A stretch of DNA of 8,607 nt from Rhizobium sp. Q54 (GCA_945901195.1 CAMDKB010000186.1:1-8607); one strand, 5' to 3'; counted from the stretch's first letter, positions 1 to 6,151 are shown. Notes: a model not told the origin generated them from the sequence alone. Made by a program: numbers and translations.

Positions 1-1
1 C

Positions 2-664
2 GATACGGGCCTGACGGATGCCGATCTCGACGCAGTCATCGCCCAATCGCCAGACGCCATCATGTTGCCCAAAGCCTGTGGCGGCGCGGACATTCAGCAC
101 GTCAGCGTAAAGATCGCGGTGCGCGAGGCTGAGGGCAATCTGGCGGACGGAACGATCCGCGTGTTGCCGATCATCACTGAAACCGCGCAATCGCTTTTCG
201 AAATGGGCAGTTATCGCGGCGCCAGTCACCGCCTGCACGCCATGACATGGGGCGCAGAAGATCTCGCCACCGATATCGGCGCGGAAACAAACCGCCTGGA
301 AGACGGCCAATACACGCCGCCGTTCATGCTCGCGCGCAATCTCATGCTGTTCGCCGCCGCCAGTGCCGGCGTCGATGCAATCGATACGATATTTGCGAAT
401 TTTCGTGATGGCGCAGCGCTGGAGCGCGAATGCCGCGCCGCCCGGCGAGATGGCTTTAGCGGCAAGATGGCCATCCACCCCGATCAGGTCGCCATCATCA
501 ACGCAGTGTTTTCACCCGCGCCGGAGGAAATCGCCCGTGCGCAAAAAATCGTTGCGGCATTTGCAGAAAATCCCGACGCTGGCGTGCTCGGCATCGACGG
601 CGAGATGATCGACAGGCCGCACCTTGTGAAGGCGCAGCGCACGTTGGCAAGGGTGGCGATTTAG
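2..664 (+). CDS. HpcH/HpaI aldolase / CitE-like lyase family protein (5' end outside window)
   Basis: The open frame enters from the left edge in frame 2 and gives 220 residues before TAG. CitE-like proteins usually run about 275-300 residues, so roughly 60-80 N-terminal residues are missing. Visible family signatures are the MLPK strand at 62-73, PIITETA with the Mg2+-ligand glutamate at 179-181, GAEDLATDIGAE with the second acidic ligand (Asp at 260-262), and the C-terminal MAIHPDQV block near 466-492 followed by an Ala/Glu-rich helix. The family makes or breaks C-C bonds in acyl-CoA thioesters such as citryl-, malyl- or beta-methylmalyl-CoA, or acts as a malyl-CoA thioesterase. The exact substrate cannot be told from this fragment, and no citD/citF or mcl partner is visible. 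It converges on the flavin reductase gene. I am sure of the family, not of the reaction. Confidence 0.88.
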   Translation, partial: DTGLTDADLDAVIAQSPDAIMLPKACGGADIQHVSVKIAVREAEGNLADGTIRVLPIITETAQSLFEMGSYRGASHRLHAMTWGAEDLATDIGAETNRLEDGQYTPPFMLARNLMLFAAASAGVDAIDTIFANFRDGAALERECRAARRDGFSGKMAIHPDQVAIINAVFSPAPEEIARAQKIVAAFAENPDAGVLGIDGEMIDRPHLVKAQRTLARVAI

Positions 665-665
665 A

Positions 666-724
666 GGCTCAGCCCCAACGGGGCTAAAGCCTGTAGCCAC
701 GGGTGCAGCGAAGCCAACCCGTGG
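666..724. repeat. double-hairpin REP-like palindromic element between convergent genes
   Basis: Two adjacent hairpins begin just after the CitE-like stop codon. The first pairs AGCCCC (671-676) with GGGGCT (680-685) around AAC, and the outer GGCT (666-669) pairs with AGCC (688-691). The second pairs CCACGGGT (697-704) with ACCCGTGG (717-724), a perfect 8-bp stem with a 12-nt loop. Lying between two convergent genes, it could stop transcription from both sides, although no long T run follows. I recall similar 'AGCCCCAACGGGGCT ... GTAGCCACGGGTG' strings dispersed in many unrelated genomes, which suggests a mobile REP-type element. That is memory, not a search. Confidence 0.6.
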
Positions 725-777
725 AATAAGGCGTTTTCGTTCGCCTCGCACCGACAGGACAAAGGAAACGACGCCCT

Positions 778-1389
778 TCAGCCCCCCGGCGGCCGGTCCA
801 TCGCGAACACCTGTTCAATCACCGCATATTCGCGATATCCAAGGCGCGCGAGCGGCTTCATGGCGGCCGTATCGAGAAGGCCCTCGCGGATATATTGCTC
901 ATCGATGTGAATGCCCACAACCTGTCCCAGGACGATGGTGTTTTCCAGCTTACGCCCCTTCACATCCCGCACCGGAATGATGTCAACAACCTTGCACTCG
1001 AATGCGACCGGACTTTTTGCCACGCGCGGCGCGGCAACGATCTGACAGGGCGCCGTTTCAAGTTTTGCGAAATCGAATTCGCTCGCGCCGCGCTTGAGGT
1101 TTGCAGAGGTCAGATTCATCTCTTCGCGCAAATCCCATGTCGCCATGTTCCACACAAACTCGCGTGTCTCGTTGGCAAAGGTCAGCGTATCCTTCCAGCC
1201 GTCGCTGGAAAACATAACGACAGGTGGAATCGCCGAAACCGCATTGAAATAACTATAAGGCGCGATGTTCACTTCGCCCGCACTGCTGCGTGTGGAGATC
1301 CAGCCGATGGGCCGCGGCGAAATCATCGCGGTCCAGGGGTTGTGTGGCAGCAGCGTCTTGTCGCGATTATGCGGTTCGAAAAAAATCAC
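778..1389 (-). CDS. flavin reductase-like (FMN-binding split barrel) protein
   Basis: A 203-residue protein of the flavoredoxin / DIM6-NTAB flavin reductase-like family. The typical N-terminal block is present: PWTAMISPRPIGWIST (about residues 18-33), then GEVNIAPYSYFNAVSAIPPVVMFS (39-61), which in this family forms the FMN site, and KDTLTFANETREFVWNMAT (66-84). The C-terminal strand IVLGQVVGIHID (152-163) also matches. Members bind FMN and either reduce flavin with NAD(P)H or serve as small electron carriers; the natural partner is unknown. The start is GTG at 1387-1389, preceded by GGAG eight bases upstream. It lies 20 nt downstream of the nitroreductase gene on the same strand, so the two are probably co-transcribed and may act on related redox substrates. 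The length is normal and the protein looks intact. Confidence 0.87.
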   Translation of the reverse strand: MIFFEPHNRDKTLLPHNPWTAMISPRPIGWISTRSSAGEVNIAPYSYFNAVSAIPPVVMFSSDGWKDTLTFANETREFVWNMATWDLREEMNLTSANLKRGASEFDFAKLETAPCQIVAAPRVAKSPVAFECKVVDIIPVRDVKGRKLENTIVLGQVVGIHIDEQYIREGLLDTAAMKPLARLGYREYAVIEQVFAMDRPPGG

Positions 1390-1409
1390 GGCCTCATCTC
1401 CAAAAGTAA

Positions 1410-1991
1410 TTAAAATCTTGTCACGATATCGGCAAGCGCCGGACGGGGACGGTCTTCGACAACCCCGTCATGCCGGCCAATGTGCACAAACCCGGCGATG
1501 CGCTCACCTGATTTCACCCCGAGTGCCTCCATCACAATCTCATCATAAGAATACCATTGGGTCAGCCAGCAGGCGGCCAATCCCAGTGCATGAGCCGCAT
1601 TTTCGAGATTCATACAAACTGCGCCTGCTGAAAGCACCTGCTCCCATTCAGGGATTTTCGCATGGGGCGCAGCGCGGGAGACGACACCAATCACGATCGG
1701 CGCATGCAGGAACCGCTTCCGCTCGATCTCGATACGGCCGGCGTCGGCGTCACGATTCAGCGCGATAAATCGTGCCGCAATGATGTCTCCGGCGCGCTCT
1801 CGCGCTGGCCCTTCAAAAACGATGAAGCGCCACGGCGCGAGTTTGCCATGATCGGGCACCCGGGAGGCCACACCCAACAGGGCCTCGATCTGCGCGGCAT
1901 CGGGTCCCGGCCCCTTCATGGCAAGCACCGGCACGGATTTGCGTGTTTTCAGCAATTCCAGTTGTGGATTGATATTTGAGCGATGGTTCAT
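1410..1991 (-). CDS. nitroreductase family protein, YdjA type
   Basis: A 193-residue nitroreductase-fold protein close in length to E. coli YdjA (183). Motifs in order: LKTRKSVPVLAMKGPGP (basic FMN-phosphate region near the N-terminus), ASRVPDHGKLAPWRFIVFEG (the YdjA-type 'A.R.PDHG.L.PWRF' signature), AGAVCMNLENAAHALGLAACW in the dimer/FMN helix, and the C-terminal GFVHIGRHDG...RPRPALADIV. These enzymes are FMN-dependent NAD(P)H oxidoreductases of the cytoplasm; the physiological substrate of YdjA-like members is not settled. An upstream in-frame ATG at 2064-2066 would add 25 residues that do not resemble the family, so I chose the ATG at 1989-1991, with a GGGGA stretch just upstream. It is the first gene of a likely two-gene operon with the flavin reductase. 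Confidence 0.88.
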   Translation of the reverse strand: MNHRSNINPQLELLKTRKSVPVLAMKGPGPDAAQIEALLGVASRVPDHGKLAPWRFIVFEGPARERAGDIIAARFIALNRDADAGRIEIERKRFLHAPIVIGVVSRAAPHAKIPEWEQVLSAGAVCMNLENAAHALGLAACWLTQWYSYDEIVMEALGVKSGERIAGFVHIGRHDGVVEDRPRPALADIVTRF

Positions 1992-2016
1992 TCGGATCCC
2001 CGGCCTGACCAAACAT

Positions 2017-2064
2017 CCTTGTGGCTGCTCAGTTCGGGCTTGTAAAGCAGACAAGGGACGTCCC
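2017..2064 (-). promoter_or_regulatory. structured leader of the nitroreductase mRNA
   Basis: An inverted repeat lies 26-65 nt upstream of the nitroreductase start. CCTTGT (2017-2022) pairs with ACAAGG (2051-2056), and CTGCT (2025-2029) pairs with AGCAG (2046-2050). This gives an 11-bp stem with a two-base bulge and a 16-nt loop. It abuts the perfect 10-bp palindrome GGGACGTCCC (2055-2064). It could be an RNA hairpin in the leader or a DNA operator. The pairing is seen directly; the function is inference. Confidence 0.3.
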
Positions 2065-2119
2065 ACATTCTGCCTTGACCATGCCCGTTTTTCGGCGTCA
2101 CTGCATAATCAACCTGCCG

Positions 2120-2138
2120 GTCAACCCATATGGTTGAC
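2120..2138. promoter_or_regulatory. 19-bp palindrome in divergent promoter region (putative operator)
   Basis: GTCAACCCATATGGTTGAC has perfect 7-bp arms around CATAT. The right arm overlaps a TTGACA -35-like box (2134-2139) reading toward the exported-protein gene. The left arm gives TTGACC (2119-2124) reading toward the nitroreductase. A further CAACC half-site lies at 2110-2114. This is the shape of a dimeric repressor or activator site between divergent genes, but no regulator gene is adjacent and neither direction has a good -10 at the ideal spacing. Confidence 0.45.
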
Positions 2139-2187
2139 AGTCGTCCACAAAATGAGCGATTTCGCCGCAATGGCAACCGTCCCTACC

Positions 2188-3108
2188 ATGAACCGCCGCG
2201 CCGCGCTCGCTGTTTTGCTCCTGTTTGCGGGCATGGCAGGCACGGTCAACCTGGCCTGCGCCCAGCAGGCGCCAGCCATCGCGCCCCCTCTAGCCGAACA
2301 ACCGGCCACCCTGCGCATCTCCGCGTCCTTTCCCAATGACCAGAAAGACGTTCCCGCCGGATTGATCTGGCGCGTCCTGCAGGAACGGGCGGAGCCGGAC
2401 GGCTCACACAAGCTCGTTGCAGAATCCGATGTCGCAACCCCGGTCTTCCAGCTGCCTTCGGGCAATTATGTCGTCCACGTGGCTTTCGGCCTTGCCGGGG
2501 CGGCAAAACGCGTCTCCCTCGAAGAGGGCGCAAAGCGGATAGACAAGATTGTCCTCAATGCTGGCGGCATAAAGGTGGTGGGTTCTCTTGCAGACGCTGA
2601 TATTCCAGGCAACAAGTTGTCGCTCAGCGTTTTCGTGCCGGACGGAAACAATCCCGAAGGCAAGATTGTCGCCCGCAATCTGCGCGGGAACGAAACCGTT
2701 CGCCTGCCGGAGGGAACCTATCATGTCGTGTCAACCTATCTTGACATGACCGGCCTCGGCTCAACGGCCAACGCCAGTGACGCACCACTCAGCAATTCGG
2801 TCGTGACGGCCGACGTGCGGGTGCAGCCGGGCAAGGTCACGGTCGCCACCCTTCGCCACCGGGCTGCGCAGATCACCCTGAAACTGGTCAACAACCCGGG
2901 AGCCGAAGCCCTCGCCAATACGAGCTTCACCATATTGACCCCGGGCGGCGACGTCTTGCGCGAATTGATAGGCGCCTATCCGTCCCTGGTTCTTGCGGAA
3001 GGCGAATATGTAACCATCGCGCGGCGCGATGGGCGCACCTATCAAAATACGTTTCGTGTCGATTCAGGCGGTGACCGGGACGTGGAAATCCTTGCGCAGA
3101 ATAAATGA
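2188..3108 (+). CDS. exported conserved hypothetical protein with PEGA-like repeats
   Basis: A 306-residue protein with an N-terminal export signal: MNRR, then a hydrophobic core to about residue 23, with a likely signal peptidase I site after ACA (25). Cys24 follows NLA, a poor lipobox, so a lipoprotein is less likely. The mature part looks all-beta and shows three similar turns, LPSGNY (89-94), LPEGTY (173-178) and LAEGEY (269-274). Each follows a strand and leads into a Tyr/Val-rich strand, as in PEGA or carboxypeptidase-regulatory-like beta domains. I recognise it as a family conserved in alphaproteobacteria, but no function is known to me. The start is uncertain: in-frame ATGs at 2152 and 2170 would lengthen the n-region, and none has a strong Shine-Dalgarno. 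I chose 2188 because it gives a normal signal peptide. It probably acts in the periplasm or envelope. Confidence 0.75.
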   Translation: MNRRAALAVLLLFAGMAGTVNLACAQQAPAIAPPLAEQPATLRISASFPNDQKDVPAGLIWRVLQERAEPDGSHKLVAESDVATPVFQLPSGNYVVHVAFGLAGAAKRVSLEEGAKRIDKIVLNAGGIKVVGSLADADIPGNKLSLSVFVPDGNNPEGKIVARNLRGNETVRLPEGTYHVVSTYLDMTGLGSTANASDAPLSNSVVTADVRVQPGKVTVATLRHRAAQITLKLVNNPGAEALANTSFTILTPGGDVLRELIGAYPSLVLAEGEYVTIARRDGRTYQNTFRVDSGGDRDVEILAQNK

Positions 3109-3120
3109 GGCGTCTTGTGA

Positions 3121-3143
3121 AGCCGATTTGGCAAATCGCTTTC
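3121..3143 (+). terminator. weak hairpin after the PEGA-like protein gene
   Basis: CGATTT (3124-3129) pairs with AAATCG (3133-3138) around GGC, extendable by AG/CT with one bulged C. Three T residues follow. It sits 12 nt after the stop codon at 3108, a sensible place for a terminator, but the stem is AT-rich and the T run is short. Confidence 0.3.
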
Positions 3144-3192
3144 GGCCATCAACATCACGTGTCATAATCTGCAAGGATTCAGGAGCTGGGAA

Positions 3193-3429
3193 ATGCAGAC
3201 TTTTTTCGTCGAAATCAAATGCGCGCTGGGGAAGACCTATGATGTTGCCAGCGCCCTGGCTGAGGCCGAAATAGCCTCCGAGATTTATTCAATTGCGGGC
3301 AACTACGACATCCTGGCAAAATTCTATCTCGAGAAAGACGCCGATATCGGCCATTTTGTCGGCCAGAAAGTGCAAATCATTCCAGGCATAATCGACACCC
3401 GCACGATCATTACGTTCAAGGCGTTCTGA
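3193..3429 (+). CDS. stand-alone RAM-domain protein (Lrp/AsnC ligand-binding domain)
   Basis: A 78-residue protein consisting only of the RAM domain (regulation of amino acid metabolism) normally found at the C-terminus of Lrp/AsnC regulators. It shows the first strand and helix (FFVEIKCALGKTYDVASALA), the IAGNYDILAKFYLE ligand-loop strand with the family's G.YD motif (about residues 35-48), the second helix (DIGHFVGQKV), and the closing PGIIDTRTIITFK strand. No helix-turn-helix is present and none is open upstream, so it cannot bind DNA by itself. Stand-alone RAM proteins form oligomers that bind amino acids or related small molecules and may modulate Lrp proteins. AGGAG (3181-3185) lies seven bases before the ATG, giving a confident start. 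The gap to the Ivy-like gene is 25 nt, so co-transcription is plausible. Confidence 0.85.
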   Translation: MQTFFVEIKCALGKTYDVASALAEAEIASEIYSIAGNYDILAKFYLEKDADIGHFVGQKVQIIPGIIDTRTIITFKAF

Positions 3430-3454
3430 TACGTACGATAGGGGGGGCAAACTC

Positions 3455-3868
3455 ATGCGCAAGACCACGAGAATTTTTGCTGCATTGGCGACCTCCGTGT
3501 TGATTCTCGGATCAGCGTCTGCAGCAGACGGCCCCTATCTTTTCGATCTCATCAAGAAGCCATCCTATCGGCAAGGCTGGAATGGGATGATGGCAAACGC
3601 CGCTCCGCCACAATGGCTGACAGCTTTCAGCAAAGGCGGCAATGGCGTTTCGACCCCTTCTTCAGGTCTGGAGGTCGAAGGCATACGCTACGAACTGGGT
3701 TACGTCTGCAAACCCCATGATTGCGGCGATAACCAGCTGCAGGTTTTATTTGGCGCCGGTGGCGGCAAAGCATGGGGCCTCTTGCGTGAAGCGGGCAAGC
3801 CGCCGAAATTTCTGGGAAACCCTTCCCCAGCCCAAAAATCGGCGCTCACTAAGGCGTTGGACAATTAA
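3455..3868 (+). CDS. Ivy-family periplasmic lysozyme inhibitor
   Basis: A 137-residue precursor with a clear signal peptide (Arg/Lys n-region, hydrophobic residues 7-20, cleavage after SASA near residue 23). The mature part carries the diagnostic CKPHDC loop (residues 85-90), in which the two cysteines form a disulfide and the His enters the lysozyme active site in the E. coli Ivy complex. The upstream segment GWNGMMANAAPPQWL (41-55) corresponds to FNQMVQGHKLPAWV of Ivy. The family inhibits c-type lysozymes in the periplasm, and some members also restrain the cell's own lytic transglycosylases. At about 114 mature residues it is somewhat shorter than E. coli Ivy. A G-rich Shine-Dalgarno (AGGGGGGG, 3440-3447) sits eight bases before the ATG. 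Its neighbours do not point to a pathogenic lifestyle, so protection from environmental lysozyme or control of autolysis are both possible. Confidence 0.85.
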   Translation: MRKTTRIFAALATSVLILGSASAADGPYLFDLIKKPSYRQGWNGMMANAAPPQWLTAFSKGGNGVSTPSSGLEVEGIRYELGYVCKPHDCGDNQLQVLFGAGGGKAWGLLREAGKPPKFLGNPSPAQKSALTKALDN

Positions 3869-3956
3869 CCGACAAGCCCTATTCATAGCCTTTGCGGCGC
3901 AACGCGCACCCTTTCCGCACAGTAAACCCACAAGAAGACAAGCGAGCGAAACGCCC

Positions 3957-5021
3957 ATGTACCTTGCGCCACAAAATTACGCTTCAAGAAGCAAACTCAA
4001 CCATGTCGTCATCGCCCTGACCCTTGCGATTGCCGCGCCGGCCAGCGCGCAATCCGTGGAAGACTTTTACAAGGGAAAATCGGTCAACCTGATCATCTCG
4101 ACAGGAGCTGGCGGCGGTCTCGACGTAGGCGCACGGCTTGTTGGCAGACATATGGAAAATCACATTCCCGGCAATCCCAATATCGTGGCACGCAACATGC
4201 CCGGCGCCGGCCACGTTCAGGCGACCAATTACATGTACAATCAGGCAGCACGTGATGGCACCAGCATTGCGTCGATTCTGCCGGCCTTCGTTCTGCATCA
4301 GGTGATCGACGGGCGCGGCGTGAAATATGACGCTGCCCAATTTCACTGGCTCGGGTCCAGCGATGTCGACAACATGAACTTTTATGTGTGGCACACCGCC
4401 AATGTGAAGAGCATCGAAGATGCAAAGACCCGCGAAGTGCTGATGGGCGCAACGGGTGCAGGTTCCTACACGGCGCTCTTTCCAACGCTGCTGAACAACC
4501 TTCTCGGCACCAAATTCAAGATCGTTTCGGGATATCGCACCACCGTCGAAGTGCATCTTGCGATGGAACGCGGCGAAGTTCAGGGCCGGGCCGGCAATTT
4601 CTTCACCACCCTCAAATCAAGCAATGGCGAATGGCTGAACGACAAGAAAATCGCTGTCCTAATGCAGGTTGGTGTCGAGCGTGACCCGGAATTCAAGGAC
4701 GTTCCCTTGTTGACCGATCTCACTGACGACCCCGCGATCAAGCGTATTCTGGCGCTTTTTTCCGGTGAAATTGCCATGGGCAGGGCAATGTTGACGACGC
4801 CCGGTATCCCGGAAGACAGATTGGCCGCCCTGCGCAAGGCGTTTGAAGATACATTGCGCGACCCCGCCTATATTGCCGAGGCCGCCAAGATCGACCTGCC
4901 CGTGCGAGCGCTTGGCCACGCCAGAGTTGCCGAAATAGCACGGGAAATCCTCACCACACCGCCGGACCTGATTGCGCGCGGAAAGCAAGCCAAATTCGGC
5001 GAGGGGAACGCTCAGCCCTGA
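3957..5021 (+). CDS. Bug/TctC-type periplasmic solute-binding protein (orphan)
   Basis: A 354-residue substrate-binding protein of the tripartite tricarboxylate transporter (Bug) family. The N-terminus has a signal peptide with a longer than usual n-region (to about residue 15), a hydrophobic stretch to 27 and cleavage after ASA (31). The mature protein opens with EDFYKGKSVNLIISTGAGGGLD, the conserved first strand and ligand loop, followed by HIPGNPNIVARNMPGAGHV and ATNYMYNQAARDGTSI, typical of the subgroup with the 'HIPGNP' motif. Such proteins bind carboxylates or related small acids in the periplasm and pass them to TctA/TctB permeases. No tctA or tctB lies nearby, so this is an orphan receptor whose ligand cannot be predicted. 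No good Shine-Dalgarno precedes the ATG at 3957; the start was chosen because it gives the signal peptide. The frame stays open upstream to 3642 only by overlap with the Ivy gene. Confidence 0.88.
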   Translation: MYLAPQNYASRSKLNHVVIALTLAIAAPASAQSVEDFYKGKSVNLIISTGAGGGLDVGARLVGRHMENHIPGNPNIVARNMPGAGHVQATNYMYNQAARDGTSIASILPAFVLHQVIDGRGVKYDAAQFHWLGSSDVDNMNFYVWHTANVKSIEDAKTREVLMGATGAGSYTALFPTLLNNLLGTKFKIVSGYRTTVEVHLAMERGEVQGRAGNFFTTLKSSNGEWLNDKKIAVLMQVGVERDPEFKDVPLLTDLTDDPAIKRILALFSGEIAMGRAMLTTPGIPEDRLAALRKAFEDTLRDPAYIAEAAKIDLPVRALGHARVAEIAREILTTPPDLIARGKQAKFGEGNAQP

Positions 5022-5114
5022 CCGTGCTGCAAAAGTGCTTTGACGCATCGCAATGACAGAATGCGCCGGTTGCCCCAAATTGCAGCGATGAAGTTTGAGG
5101 GGAATAGCGCCGCC

Positions 5115-5492
5115 ATGAGGTCAAACACGATCGCCATCGGGAGTATTGTGTCTGCATTCATGCTCGCACAAAGCGGCTTACCGGGATTCGCAGCCGATTC
5201 CGCGAAAGGCGGAAAAATCGCCGAGCGCTGGTGCAGTTCCTGTCATGCAACAAGTCCGGGGCAGCCCTCGGCAAACGCTGATGCCCCTTCATTTGGCGCC
5301 ATCAGCGTGGCCCGCAAAGTGCCGGAGATCACAGGTTTCTTGTCCAGCTCCCATCCCAATATGCCTGATATGGCGTTATCACGCGAGGAAATCTCGGATA
5401 TTATTGCCTTTATGCAGTCATTGGCTCCTCCGCTAGACCCATTAAAGCCAGAGCCGCAAAAGGACAATCCACCTAAGAGCTTCCGCGGCTGA
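5115..5492 (+). CDS. small secreted class I cytochrome c
   Basis: A 125-residue cytochrome c precursor. From the ATG at 5115, residues 5-22 form the signal core, with cleavage near GFA-AD (26-27). The haem-attachment motif CSSCH is at residues 40-44, preceded by the usual helix GGKIAERW. The distal Met ligand is most likely Met83 or Met86 in HPNMPDM, and the C-terminal helix LSREEISDIIAFMQSL (88-103) is typical of monohaem class I cytochromes. A Pro/Lys-rich tail of about 20 residues follows. In-frame ATGs at 5040 and 5088 would spoil the signal peptide, and GAGGGG (5097-5102) lies 12 bases before the chosen ATG. It would shuttle electrons in the periplasm; the partner oxidase or dehydrogenase is not in the window. 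Confidence 0.88.
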   Translation: MRSNTIAIGSIVSAFMLAQSGLPGFAADSAKGGKIAERWCSSCHATSPGQPSANADAPSFGAISVARKVPEITGFLSSSHPNMPDMALSREEISDIIAFMQSLAPPLDPLKPEPQKDNPPKSFRG

Positions 5493-5532
5493 GCAGATTT
5501 GTGCGACGCGTTGTGCCGGACAGCACGCAATG

Positions 5533-5546
5533 TGTGAATTGTCACA
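5533..5546. promoter_or_regulatory. TGTGA-N4-TCACA dyad (CRP/FNR-like half-sites)
   Basis: A perfect 5-bp inverted repeat with a 4-nt centre (ATTG). The half-sites equal the CRP consensus, while the 14-bp overall geometry equals that of FNR/FixK sites. It lies about 83 bp upstream of the small membrane protein ATG and 40 bp after the cytochrome gene. A role as an operator is inference. Confidence 0.25.
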
Positions 5547-5628
5547 TCCTTCATTTGGTTCGGGTGAGAACATTCGTTTGAGTTCAGTCGGGCTTTGTCC
5601 CGGCGGCACCGGACCAGAGACATCATCC

Positions 5629-5793
5629 ATGTTGCCAACCAAAAACCAAACCCTCGTTGCTTCAGCACTGACGGTCGCGTTGATCGCCGTGGCCACCACA
5701 TTCTGGTTTGGCGCTCAGGTGATGGCCCCGGTGGCTGCGGTCACTGTTGTCGGCGTGTTCATGCTGACCTGGGCTGCCGACCTTATGGACTGA
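5629..5793 (+). CDS. small two-helix membrane protein, unknown function
   Basis: A 54-residue hydrophobic protein. After MLPTKNQ there are two predicted membrane segments, about residues 8-26 (LVASALTVALIAVATTFWF) and 29-48 (VMAPVAAVTVVGVFMLTWA), joined by a very short turn, with an acidic DLMD tail. I do not recognise the family. The frame is open upstream to an ATG at 5530, but that extension is polar, cysteine-containing and not protein-like, so I prefer 5629; the Shine-Dalgarno is weak (AGAGA at about 5616). The gene converges on a small exported protein gene with a 27-nt gap. A helical hairpin of this size could be an accessory subunit of a membrane complex, but nothing here identifies a partner. 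Confidence 0.5.
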   Translation: MLPTKNQTLVASALTVALIAVATTFWFGAQVMAPVAAVTVVGVFMLTWAADLMD

Positions 5794-5820
5794 CATGACT
5801 CGCAACGAGGAACTACACGC

Positions 5821-6087
5821 CTATCGCGAAATCCTGCAACGGCGCCAGAGTTCGTCCGTGTAGGCATTGTCAGCAGCAGCAACCCAGTTCGTCGCGCCGG
5901 GATTGATCGTCGCGCGGCGAGCGAAGACTGATGCAAAACATTCGGCCTGCCCTGGAGCATATCCCCGCTTCATGGCGAGCAGCAAACCGGACTGAAAAGG
6001 CGAGATCATCTGGGCTTGCGCGGAACCGACAGCAGCACCGATTGCCGCAATGGCAAGCGCGCCAGCCATGATAAATTTACGAGACAT
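5821..6087 (-). CDS. small exported two-cysteine protein, unknown function
   Basis: An 88-residue precursor. MSRKFIMAGALAIAAIGAAVGSAQA is a clear signal peptide with cleavage after AQA (residue 25), leaving a mature protein of 63 residues. It has exactly two cysteines (in AECFAS and RRCRIS), which may form a disulfide, a Trp-containing segment (TNWVAAADNAY) and a basic C-terminus. The start is well supported by AGGAG eight bases before the ATG at 6085-6087; an upstream in-frame ATG at 6159 adds an implausible tail before the signal sequence. The gene lies 166 nt downstream of thrS on the same strand, probably with its own promoter. I do not recognise the family. Confidence 0.65.
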   Translation of the reverse strand: MSRKFIMAGALAIAAIGAAVGSAQAQMISPFQSGLLLAMKRGYAPGQAECFASVFARRATINPGATNWVAAADNAYTDELWRRCRISR

Positions 6088-6151
6088 CTTTTTCTCCTGT
6101 AAGCAGCGCCGTTGCGGCGTTCCGCCCGGCTTCCAGAAGATCATGCTGAAA

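Noticed and set aside
512..751. 79-codon minus frame containing VGFAAPVATGFSPVGAEP
   Set aside because: It is the translation of the palindromic repeat at 666-724 plus antisense of the CitE-like gene; such peptides recur wherever that repeat occurs.
895..1413. 172-codon + frame over the flavin reductase gene
   Set aside because: It lies antisense to a well supported family protein and shows no domain; typical of GC-rich antisense frames.
2075..2109. TTGACC ... CATAAT as a promoter for the exported protein gene
   Set aside because: The spacer is 23 bp, too long for a sigma70-type promoter.
3984..4556. 190-codon minus frame antisense to the binding protein gene
   Set aside because: It has no family resemblance, while the + strand frame there is a clear solute-binding protein.
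5795..5863. 22-residue + strand reading frame (MTRNEELHAY...) after the two-helix protein
   Set aside because: It has no Shine-Dalgarno and overlaps the 3' end of the convergent exported protein gene, which has better support; a frame this short is expected by chance.
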